Positions 16,464 through 23,731 of a stretch of DNA of 23,731 bases are shown here, in pieces. Numbering within the stretch: position 1 is the first letter of the stretch; the number at the start of each line of letters is the position of its first letter. This DNA is from Pelagophyceae sp. CCMP2097 (Eukaryota > Sar > Pelagophyceae): the NCBI GenBank assembly GCA_026770575.1, contig MU657185.1, positions 141,018 to 164,748 on the forward strand, in the 5' to 3' direction. The translations under genes were made by a program, and so were the position numbers. Below the pieces are notes generated by a model that did not search any database, was not told the origin of the DNA, and saw nothing but the letters and a program-made list of their open reading frames with translations.

Positions 16464-18136
16464 AGTGGTCCTGGCGGTGGCGCGCGGTGGCGACGGTCCT
16501 GGCCTCTTTGGCGATTTGCAACGTCTTCGTCGCGCACAACGCCCGGTCGAGGGACGGCGCCGCCGCCGCCGCCGCGCCGCGCGGGCCGCCGCCGCGCGCG
16601 GCCGCCGACACAGACGCCGCGCGCGCTGACGGTGGCACCGCGGCGACGGACGGCGTCGACGGGCGGCGTCGAGCCGCGCCGCCGCGCGCCGCTTCTGTCG
16701 CGGACCTCCTCGCCGACGTGCGCCGCGCTGCCGACGTGCGCCGCGCCAACGCGCCCGAATGGCCTCCCGCGGGCTCCGACTCGGCGGCGGGCGGCCCTCT
16801 ACAGGCGCTCCGCGACGCTTGGACGTCGATGGCCGCCAACGAGGCGGACGACGGCGAGTGGACGGTCGCGCCGACGCGAAAGTACACGGAACCGCCACCC
16901 GACCCCTCGCAGCAGGAGGAGGACCTGAGGGACGACGAGCACGAGGCGCCGCCGCTCGAGAGCGCGAGGCCAAAGAGCCCGCAGCCCGCAGCCTTAAGGC
17001 CGGGAAGCACGAGGCCCGAGAGCCCACGGCCCGAGAGCCCACTGCCCACGAGCCAAAGGCCCGAGAGCCAAAGGCCTGCAAGCCAAAGGCCCGAGAGCAC
17101 GAGACCTGAAAGCCAAAGGCCTGATAGCCAAAAACGCAACGGCACCTCCGGTGCGTACGGCGACGTCCTCCTCGTCGTCGTCAAGGCGGACCTCTACGCC
17201 CACGGCCACACGTTCGGCGAGTTCAAGGTCTTCATGGCGGTGATGTGGGCCTGCGAGGCGCTCGGCGCGCGCACGGCGTATGTCGGGTCGGCGGCGGCAG
17301 CGGCGAAGATTGTTTCGCCGCCGGGCGGTTTCATGGTGACCGTGTCGGACCAGTACACGGACGCGAAGCTCGTGCGCGCCGTGGCCACGTCGGAATCGCT
17401 GCGATACAACGTGGACTTTTGGGGCACGCCGGCGTCGCAGGCGAAGAAGGGCACGCGCGCTTCGCAGTACCTCACGCCGTACCCCTACACATGCGGCAAC
17501 ACGTGGATCGGCTTCCGGTCCGAAGACGCGCACTTCCGCGCCGCCGCCTTAAACGGTGCGCGCAAGGCCGGCGTCGTCGTCGTCGCGGGCAAGGAGCGCA
17601 AGTACTTTACGCCAGAGGTGCGGGCCATGCTCGAGGCCGTCGCCAATCTCGCCGGCGTCGACGCGGTGGTTACGACCGTCGACGAGTCGAAGGCGCCGTT
17701 TGTGGCGCCGCGCGGCTGTTCGAACCTCGGCTTGCTCAACAATTACGCTTATGCAAACCTCCTCAGCAATTCATCTGTCGTTTTGGGCCTCGGCGACCCC
17801 GTCCTCGGGCCAAACGCGCTGGACGCCCTGGAGCACGGCTGCGCCGTCGTGCAAAAGCGCTACGCGAAACCGCGAATCGAAAAGTGGGTCAACCCGAAAC
17901 TACCCTGGAAGACGCAGCACGACTTTGCAGAGGCCGTCGGGAAACCCTGGGTCGTCTCCACGACGCTCGACGACTACCCGCGCGCTGTTTCCGCGGCTCT
18001 CAAGCTGCAGCAAGGCCGACAAGTCCGCAGCCAACTCCCGCACGAATACTCCGACGACGCAATCGTCGAAAGAGTCCGCGCCTGGCTCGACGCCGTCCGT
18101 GCGGCGCACAGGCGCAGCCTTTTACGCATGTTCTAA
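16460..18136 (+). CDS. MGAT5-like (GT18) glycosyltransferase, type II membrane protein
   Basis: Intronless, 558 residues from the ATG at 16460. A short basic N-terminus and hydrophobic anchor (about residues 8-25) fit a Golgi type II enzyme. A long Ala/Arg stem follows, then a degenerate RPESQ/RPESP-type repeat (residues about 169-224). The catalytic region spans about 231-558. It includes YPYTCGNTWIGF, the block LLNNYAYANLLSNSSVVLGL, GDPVLGPNALDALEHGCAVV (about 445-464) and KPWVVSTTLDDY. These resemble the C-terminal half of alpha-1,6-mannosylglycoprotein beta-1,6-GlcNAc transferase (MGAT5, family GT18), in which a 'GLG-P-GP-EA-GC' block binds UDP-GlcNAc. Branching of N-glycans is therefore a possible role. 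The homology is partial, so acceptor and linkage are not assured. Confidence 0.65.
   Translation: MKWSWRWRAVATVLASLAICNVFVAHNARSRDGAAAAAAPRGPPPRAAADTDAARADGGTAATDGVDGRRRAAPPRAASVADLLADVRRAADVRRANAPEWPPAGSDSAAGGPLQALRDAWTSMAANEADDGEWTVAPTRKYTEPPPDPSQQEEDLRDDEHEAPPLESARPKSPQPAALRPGSTRPESPRPESPLPTSQRPESQRPASQRPESTRPESQRPDSQKRNGTSGAYGDVLLVVVKADLYAHGHTFGEFKVFMAVMWACEALGARTAYVGSAAAAAKIVSPPGGFMVTVSDQYTDAKLVRAVATSESLRYNVDFWGTPASQAKKGTRASQYLTPYPYTCGNTWIGFRSEDAHFRAAALNGARKAGVVVVAGKERKYFTPEVRAMLEAVANLAGVDAVVTTVDESKAPFVAPRGCSNLGLLNNYAYANLLSNSSVVLGLGDPVLGPNALDALEHGCAVVQKRYAKPRIEKWVNPKLPWKTQHDFAEAVGKPWVVSTTLDDYPRAVSAALKLQQGRQVRSQLPHEYSDDAIVERVRAWLDAVRAAHRRSLLRMF
16964..17131 (+). repeat. 15-bp degenerate coding repeat (RPES-type)
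   Basis: About ten units built on AGGCCCGAGAGCCAA encode a Pro/Ser/Arg/Glu repeat (RPESQ, RPESP, RPEST) in the stem of the GT18-like enzyme. The units are close enough at the DNA level to show recent expansion. Confidence 0.8.
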
Positions 18137-18341
18137 CTAATCCTGTGCTCTGTCGCGCCGCCTCTCCGACGTCCCCCGCGAACAGGATTCGAATGAAGAG
18201 TTCCGAGAGTCCGCGTGAGATATTTACGCGCTTGCACGCTGCGCTGGAGCGCGTCGCTATCGCCCGGGTTGGGCGTCGTCATCGACGCTCGTCCGAGGTG
18301 CCAGCGCGTTACGCGGCGCCGCTCGGGCCGGAGTGTTGCAT
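18137..18341. repeat. Convergent gap with 8-bp inverted repeat
   Basis: Between the GT18-like and SOD stop codons. AATCCTGT (18139-18146) and ACAGGATT (18182-18189) form a perfect 8-bp stem with a 35-nt loop, starting just 3 nt after the GT18-like stop. It is a candidate 3'-end or boundary element. Confidence 0.55.
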
Positions 18342-19499
18342 CTAGAACTGCGGGGCCTTGCCCTTGAGGGCGTCGGCGTACCAGGCGTTGACCTGGTTCC
18401 AGTTGACGACGTCCCAGAAGGCGGCCACGTACTCCGGGCGGCGGTTCTGGTACTTGAGGTAGTAGGCGTGCTCCCAGACGTCGAGGCCCAGCACGGGAAT
18501 GCCCTGCTCGCCGTCGGTGAGGCCGTCCATGAGAGGGTTGTCCTGGTTGTTGGTAGACGTCAGCTTGACCTTGTCGTCCTTGACGATGAGCCAGACCCAG
18601 CCGGACCCGAAGCGCGCGCCCGGCGCGGCGGCGGCGGCCCACTTCTCCTTGAACGAGTCCATGGAGCCAAACCCGGCGTCGATGGCCGCTGCCAGCGCCG
18701 CCGACGGCGCGCCGCCCTGGCCCTTCGGGGCCATGGCCTTCCAGAAAAGGTCGTGGTTGTAAGCGCCACCGCCAGAGTTGCGCACGCCCTTGACACCGCC
18801 CGTGATCGCAGACTTCTGCAGGTCAGCCAGCGGCGGCTGCTCCTTGCCTAAGATGCGGAAGCGTCAACCGGGGCCTCGTTCGTCGAAATATGCACGGGGT
18901 TGTTTGGACACGGCGGTCGCGCCCTCGAGCGCCGTGTTCACGCCGGAGATGTATGTCGCGTGGTGCTTGTCGTGGTGGAACTTCATCGTCGCCGCGTCAA
19001 TCGACGGCTCGAGCGCCTGGTAATAAGATACGTCGAACGCCGCTTTTTAGGTCGGACGTTTGCTTTTCAGAGCCGCGGCAAGCATCGAGCGAGGGGATGC
19101 GCCATCCCCGCGCGCGAGCGTACCTCGTAGGCGTACGGGAGGTCCGGGAGCGTGTACCTATAGGGTTCGCCTCGGAGGGTGAGATACACATTATCCAGAC
19201 GTCAAGGTGGAGCCGGGCGCTGGCGCGCGCGCGTTGACGGCCGTCGCGAAGAACGACGCGGCGCCTAGAGGGCGCGCCCGTCGAATTTCGACGTTCCGGC
19301 GTCGCGGCCGTCCCCGAGGGCCGAGGCGGAGATGCGGCGAGTCCCCAACTTGACACCAAAGTTGTCAACCGCTCGACGCACCGCCGGCGAGGATGGCGCG
19401 GCGCTGGGCCGCGGCCTGGACGGCGACCTGGCGCGCGGCGGGCTTGGCATGCTGCACCTGCAGCGCGAGCGCCGGCGTGAGGAGGAGGACGGCAATCAT
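18342..19499 (-). CDS. Mn-type superoxide dismutase with plastid/thylakoid-style leader
   Basis: Converts superoxide to O2 and H2O2. Exons 19499-19382, 19264-19201, 19157-19124, 19016-18896 and 18847-18342 total 843 nt and 280 residues. The mature part starts near [18 protein letters not shown]. Predicted metal ligands are His86, His144 (YNHDLFW), Asp235 and His239 (DVWEHAYY). Gln214 in NNQDNPL, the triple Gly at 138-140 and [20 protein letters not shown] point to the Mn rather than the Fe type. The leader has three parts: an ER signal ([14 protein letters not shown]), a basic transit-like segment (to about 32), then Arg33-Arg34, a hydrophobic run (35-49) and Ala51-Arg52-Ala53, which looks like a Tat-type lumen signal. 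The family is firm; location is inferred. The third donor (GTGCAT) was chosen to keep phase. Confidence 0.9.
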
Positions 19500-19747
19500 C
19501 GTGGGAAAAGTCTGAATCACGTGTCAGACTCCTTCGGGTTATGACGAGACCCAAGGTCCCTCACTCGCTTTAAGCGAACGATTGAGCCTCCTCAAGCCCT
19601 CGCCGGGCGCCCGACGACCCCGTGGACAGCGTGCAACAGCGCGGCAGGACGGCGGCTCGGTCGACGGGGCGCGGGCGGGGCGCTTTGCCGCAGGATATCC
19701 TCGCGGGCGGCCGGCGTTGAGGCGGCGTCGCCGGCGGCCGGGGGGCG
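19500..19747. promoter_or_regulatory. Divergent promoter SOD / PI4K with G-box inside an inverted repeat
   Basis: Just upstream of the SOD start, AGTCTGA (19509-19515) and TCAGACT (19524-19530) form a 7-bp inverted repeat enclosing CACGTG (19518-19523). CACGTG is the core site of bHLH and bZIP factors, often tied to light or stress. Its closeness to the ATG (10 nt) means it may instead be a leader hairpin. The remainder toward 19748 is GC rich without a clear motif. Confidence 0.5.
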
Positions 19748-22257
19748 ATGCGGGCCGTCTTCGCCATGGCGCAGATGATCGAGCTGCTCGCGCGGTGGCT
19801 GCGCGCGCAGCGCGGCCTCTCCGAGGGCGACGTCGCCGCGGTCCGCGTGACCCAAAAGGGCCTCACGCCCGTCGACGGAGGTGCGGCCCAACTGCGAATC
19901 TTCGGCCGCGGACCGCGCTCCGTGAGCCCGCCGCGGGTCGCGCCATGCACACGCTAGGCTGGGCCGTGGCGTCGCAGTCGGTCACGCTGACGTCGCGGTC
20001 GGCGCCGGGCGCGGAGCGGGCGGCGAGGCTCCGCGGCGAGCTCGTCTGGGCGACGCAAAAGTTGCAGCAAGACATGTCCGACGCCGACTGGGAGGCGCGT
20101 AGCTGCGCCGGATGCGCGCGGCGGACGGGGGCGCCGCTCCGGAACGGGCCGCGCGCCACGACACAAAGACGTCTGTAGTCGTGCCTCCCGCAAATCACCA
20201 GCCTGCTCCTCGACTGCGCGCCCGGCCGGTGGCACCCCTGCGCCGACGCGCTGACCATGCGGATGCTCGACTCGGTGCGCTTCCCTTCTGGCCGCGGGCC
20301 GTTCGCCGACGCGCGGGCATAGGTGACGCTCGAGCTGCGGCGCACGCTGCTGGAGCGGTGCGCGCGGTCGTCGCAGCTCGGACTGCAGGCGTGCTGGCTC
20401 ATCCAGGACGCGATGGAGCAAGGTGACTCGTGGGCCGCGGCGCTCTCGCGCGACTGTTGGGCCGCGAGCTCGAGCGGCGACGGCGCCGAGGCGGCGCGCG
20501 ACTCGGCCACGTTCGTCGCCATGCTCACGTCCCTCTCGGAGCAGCTCGCAAAGGTCGACCGCAGCAAGCGCCGAGAGAAGTGGTGAGCAAATCCTCGGCA
20601 AGAAGGACCATGAGTGGCGGCCGTGGTGGTCACGGCGCTTCAAACTTGGGTCGCAGGTTGCTGCAGCCGCAGCTGGCGCCGATCAACGACTGGCTCGTGC
20701 CTAAGGGCGGCGTCTGGATCCCCATGTACTCTCTCTATTCGGCGAAGACGCTCAAGATCCTCTCCATCGACATCAAGAGCTGCGAGGTGCGCCCCTCTTC
20801 TATTTTGTGCACTTCTGCGCACTTTCTTCATAAAGATTGCTATGGGGGAGAAATATTCAAATGCGATTATTGCCCCTAGCGCCCCTCGACGTCGCCGCGC
20901 ACGCCGCGTGAACAGCGAGTGCATCGCAGGTCATGCCGTCGCGCGCGCGCGCGCCGACGCTGCTCTTTTGCGAGGCCGTCGAGGCCGATACCGAGGTGCG
21001 TCCGCTTCCGTCGTCGAGAGGCCCCGCGATTTTCGGCGCACGCATGGACTAGGGCGAGCGTTCGCGGGTCGAGTCGCTGAACGTTGACGCCGTCGCCGAC
21101 GACGCTGCGGCGGCGGCGGCGAAGACCCCAGGCCACGAGAGAAGAGCGGCGTACGGCCCAGGGCCCGTGGCGCCGCTGGCACTGTCGCCGTTTGCGGCGC
21201 AGCAGGCCGAGGGCCGCGAGCTGCTTCGGTCTCGGCTGCTCCGGCGTTTGTATGCGCCCTTTGCGGACTGGGCGGAACGCACTGCGTGGCTGCAGCAGGG
21301 GTCGCCGTTTTCGGGGCGGCCGGGGTGGCGCGTGGCGGCGTTTCTGGTGAAAGCGGACGACGACTTGCGGCAGGAGCAGCTGGCCATGCAGTTTGTCCGC
21401 CTCTGCGCCGACATCTTCGCCGGCGCCGGCATCGAAGACGCCTGGCTCCGGCCCTACGCCATTTCCGGCGCCGGCCGCCGCGCGGGCCTCGTCGAGGCTC
21501 TGGCCGACGCCAAGTCCGTCGATTTTGTCAAGCAGCAGCTGGAAGACGTCCTCGGGTCGACGTCTTTGCCGACGTACTTCTCCCTGGCGCACGGCGCACC
21601 GGGCACGGCGACGCACGCCGCCGCGGCGCGCAACTTTGCCACGTCGCTGGCCTCGTACTCGCTGCTCTGCTACGTCCTCGACGTCAAGGACCGGCACAAC
21701 GGCAACATCCTGCTGGACCAGGCGGGGCACGTCATCCATATTGATTTTGGCTACATGCTCGGCGGCTCGCCCGGCGGCCTCAACTTCGAGACGGCGCCGT
21801 TCAAGCTCACCGACGAGTACGTCGACATCCTCGGTGGCATCGGCTCGCCGAACTGGGACGTCTTCGCAGTCACGTGAGGGCCCCCGCCGCCGCCGAAACG
21901 CGAAAACTTCGCGAACGCAGCTTCGCGCGCGGCCTCCACGCGCTCGGCGCCAAGGTCAACGTCCTCAAGGCGCTCCTCGAGCTCTCGGGCCCATCGCAGG
22001 TCCGTGTATCGAGGCCCCGTGCCGCGCGTAGAAGCGCCCGCCGCGCGGCTGCGGGCTGGGTTGCGTTCTTCGTTCAAAAGACCCCGGACCGTTTCGCGCA
22101 GGCCGCCGAGGCTTTGGCGGAGCGGTTCCGGGACCTCGACGGCGACCCGCGGACGACGGCGCGCGTGGCGGCGCGCCTGATCCACGCGTCGGCGGGGTCC
22201 GAGCGCACAAAACGCTACGACACGTTTCAATGGTTCCAGAACCGTATCCAAATTTGA
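19748..22257 (+). CDS. Phosphatidylinositol 4-kinase type III beta
   Basis: Makes PI4P from phosphatidylinositol, mainly at the Golgi. Exons 19748-19880, 19958-20094, 20179-20274, 20323-20582, 20657-20786, 20930-20995, 21053-21873, 21921-21999 and 22081-22257 total 1899 nt and 632 residues (human PI4KB about 816). A helical lipid-kinase-unique region (about 90-215; ERCARSSQLGLQACWLIQDA) precedes the kinase N-lobe (GGVWIPMYSL). Key residues: Lys374 in LVKADDDLRQEQ, catalytic Asp487 and Asn492 in DVKDRHNGN, and the DFG-type Asp505 in HIDFGYML. The activation loop SPGGLNFETAPFKLTDEY is typical of the beta type. The C-terminus ends YDTFQWFQNRI. The 84-nt intron at 20095 needs a GC donor. The 81-nt intron at 22000 has no in-frame stop. 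The N-terminus is short, so an earlier exon may be missed. Confidence 0.9.
20787..20929 (+). other. Unusually long, AT-rich intron in the PI 4-kinase gene
   Basis: At 143 nt this is the longest intron in the window, where most are 43-117. Its middle (about 20800-20875) is AT rich amid GC-rich exons. It starts GTGCGC and ends TCGCAG. No snoRNA boxes were identified with confidence. Confidence 0.7.
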
Positions 22258-22680
22258 CGAACTCAACACCGTCTCTCGGAACGCAGCTGGCCATGGGATG
22301 CCATGAGATGGGCACGTCCCAAGTTCGAGCTAGGGGGGAACACCGGGCCGGGGGCGAGAACCGAGAAGGCGCCGAAAGGCGCCCGGAGGGCGCTGGAGGC
22401 CCGGAAAGGGACCGGGGGAGGCCCGGAGGGCCCAGACGAACATCGAAGGCAATAATGAGATCTCAGGATCTTATAATAACAATGTCATATAATAATAATA
22501 ATGGAACACAGAGCGGCCCGTCCCGAAGGACCGGCTTCCAGCCCCAAAGGACCTTGCCCTGGCAGAGTCGGCTCAACCAACTTAGCGCGTACAATTGTAC
22601 TTGACAGATTTTTGATAAAAAATCTTATGAGTTAGGGACGCTATCCTGATACTTTGCTACAACGGAGGCAACGCATCGAG
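22258..22680. other. Intergenic: purine-rich hairpin block then AT-rich block
   Basis: Positions 22335-22440 are G/A rich and include GGCGCC-GAAA-GGCGCC (22368-22383), a 6-bp stem with a GAAA tetraloop, and repeated AGGCCCGGA. Positions 22450-22505 are AT rich with TAATAATAATAA. GTACAATTGTAC (22589-22600) is a perfect palindrome, followed by AGATTTTT-GATA-AAAAATCT (22606-22625), an 8-bp stem with a 4-nt loop. The first part is probably the PI4K 3' flank. No gene was found. Confidence 0.6.
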
Positions 22681-22723
22681 AAACACGTGCACGGGGCACT
22701 GGGTGCGGCATCGATACGTGGGA

Positions 22724-22732
22724 TATAAATAA
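22724..22732 (+). promoter_or_regulatory. TATA-box-like element
   Basis: TATAAATAA lies at 22724-22732 within an otherwise mixed region and follows a CACGTG at 22684-22689. It would place a plus-strand start near 22750-22760, where a structured segment begins. Confidence 0.4.
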
Positions 22733-22749
22733 ACACCCTCATGCCTCAT

Positions 22750-23100
22750 ACGTGTGGCCGTTGGTCCTCATGCGGTCTTTAGGTTGCTTGCTTAATATCC
22801 ACCCTGGGTGGGGCTGGCCCAATAGGGTATATCCGCCTTCGCGGTGACAAAGTCAGTCACCCGAGCGAGATGGCTCGGATGCCATGCCAGCGAGGGTCGT
22901 TCTCGCGACAGATTTCGCGCGACCCCCTCGTGAAAGGAAGGGAGGCTAACACTCTGGCTCTTTGGTCGCGTTGTCGGGAGCGCCATGGTTGGGGTGCGAT
23001 GGCGTCGAGGGTGTAATCGTGCGCAGCCGGAATGTGGATGTACCGCGTATCGGCCCAGGCCGGGCCTGGGTCCTTTCCTCCGGGAATGCGTTTTAACCCC
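22750..23100 (+). ncRNA. Candidate structured noncoding RNA, unidentified
   Basis: There is no convincing reading frame, but many short stems lie in order: CCACC/GGTGG (22799-22811), CCGC/GCGG with loop CTTC (22833-22844), GGTGAC/GTCACC (22843-22861, alternative to the previous), and CCGAG/CTCGG (22861-22878). A nested arm at 22891-22930 pairs CGAGGGTCG with CGACCCCCTCG around CGCGA/TCGCG. A GC-rich arm pairs CCCAGGCC with GGCCTGGG (23054-23070). A TTTT at about 23092-23095 could end a Pol III transcript, giving an RNA of roughly 340 nt downstream of the TATA-like box. RNase P, MRP or SRP RNA were considered by size, but I could not match their conserved cores. Confidence 0.3.
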
Positions 23101-23352
23101 TGAGCTAAGATAGATGTTCAGCTACAACTTCATATACCCTCATTTTTCCGAACCCCAGACTAGCCTCCAGACAAGCCTCCCACACCTCGACTTAAACTTT
23201 TATTCAGTCCTCCTCTTGGAATCATTTAAATTTTCGAAACTTTCAATTTGACATTCTTCTTGCGGGCGAAAATAAACTTCAACTTTCGCAATTCTGTGAG
23301 ATACTTCAACTTTCGCAATTCTGTGAGATAGTCCTTCGAAGTTGGTGGCGGC
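23101..23352. repeat. Promoter/leader with exact 27-bp tandem duplication
   Basis: AT-rich flank upstream of the last gene. A 27-bp unit beginning ACTTCAACTTTCGCAATT is present twice without mismatch, at 23276-23302 and 23303-23329. The second copy ends 23 nt before the start ATG. It lies in the likely promoter or 5' leader. Confidence 0.85.
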
Positions 23353-23731
23353 ATGCTCTTCGTCTCTCTCCTCTGCTGCTTCGCCGCCGCCGCCATGTTC
23401 GACGCGTCCGATGACGCCTACGCTGCGCGCCAGACGACCACCGACTTCTTTCTAAAGAAGATCGACCAATGTATCGGCAGAGGCGACATCGAAGGAGCGA
23501 AGAAAACATTGGCCGTGATGAAGCACAACTACGGCAACCCGGAGGACCAGAGTCTCTGGAGCAAAGCAGCGAAGAGATCAACCGAACGCGTCGCGGTGAG
23601 AAAACGACCCTTCTTCGCTTTGGCGCCTCCTCTTGTGTCTTCCTCGCGACCGAACGCAACGTAGGACCACCTACGACAAGCGAACTACCAAGTCGAGCTT
23701 GGCCACACCACGACGGTCTGGCACCCCGCGC
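23353..23731 (+). CDS. Secreted or ER-targeted protein of unknown function, partial
   Basis: The ATG at 23353 is followed by a signal peptide (MLFVSLLCCFAAAAMFDA, cleavage perhaps after residue 14-18). Next comes a helical, charged segment (DFFLKKIDQCIGRGDIEGAK, then KTLAVMKHNYGNPEDQSLW). Exon 1 is 23353-23595 (81 codons). An intron at 23596-23664 (69 nt, GTGAGA to ACGTAG) joins in phase to 23665, giving DHLRQANYQVELGHTTTVWH up to the window end. No family was recognised. Without splicing, the frame ends after 103 codons with a basic tail that looks like intron translation. The gene continues past the window. Confidence 0.6.

Noticed and set aside
15250..17184. 644-codon minus-strand frame across UTP18 and the GT18-like gene
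   Set aside because: It is the longest frame in the window but antisense to two recognisable proteins; GC-rich DNA leaves few stop codons, and its repeats mirror the RPES repeat.
22792..22986. 64-codon minus-strand ATG frame
   Set aside because: No family match, and it lies over a segment full of short stems; an accidental frame is more likely.
23075..23105. Minus-strand TTAGCTCAGGGG resembling a tRNA A box
   Set aside because: No matching D-stem, anticodon arm or B box follows within tRNA distance.
1..23731. CRISPR arrays, insertion sequences, prophage or bacterial operons
   Set aside because: The genes are eukaryotic and intron-bearing; no regularly spaced repeats or transposase genes were seen.

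Overview
The window is nuclear DNA from a GC-rich, gene-dense eukaryote with very short spliceosomal introns. The best guess is a small photosynthetic stramenopile of the pelagophyte type. This is an inference from base composition, intron style, a signal-plus-transit style plastid leader on a superoxide dismutase, and a COSTARS protein; no rRNA or marker gene is present to confirm it. Thirteen protein-coding genes are supported. I reconstructed 44 introns by hand; where homology fixes the frame on both sides, the spliced coding lengths come out as exact multiples of three.

Layout, left to right: a tRNA-like 3' end and an AT-rich stretch (1-377); RBM34/Nop12-like RNA-binding protein (-, 378-2069); RPA-interacting protein (+, 2235-3258); SAP30BP/HCNGP-like protein (-, 3424-4323); GatB amidotransferase subunit (+, 4470-6172); MAD2 (-, 6238-7300); CDC20 (+, 7930-9375); a sulfotransferase-like type II membrane protein (-, 9911-11052); a PH/proline-rich/coiled-coil/COSTARS protein (-, 11577-14500); UTP18 (+, 14668-16173); an MGAT5-like (GT18) glycosyltransferase (+, 16460-18136); a Mn-type superoxide dismutase with a three-part organelle leader (-, 18342-19499); type III PI 4-kinase beta (+, 19748-22257); a 1.1 kb gene-poor stretch with a candidate structured RNA; and the start of a secreted protein (+, 23353 to the window end).

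The strands alternate almost perfectly, giving five head-to-head pairs with 146-629 bp between start codons and four tail-to-tail pairs. The most striking pair is MAD2 with CDC20: the spindle-checkpoint effector and its direct target are divergently transcribed from one 629-bp interval. RBM34 and UTP18 belong to ribosome biogenesis; RPAIN and SAP30BP to nuclear import and transcription; GatB to organellar translation; SOD to plastid redox defence; PI4K, the sulfotransferase and the GT18 enzyme to the Golgi and secretory pathway.

Introns are mostly 43-117 nt. Their donor favours GTGCG (19 of 44) over the usual GTGAG/GTAAG. Four genes (RBM34, CDC20, UTP18, GT18) have no intron. Inverted repeats occur in several intergenic gaps.
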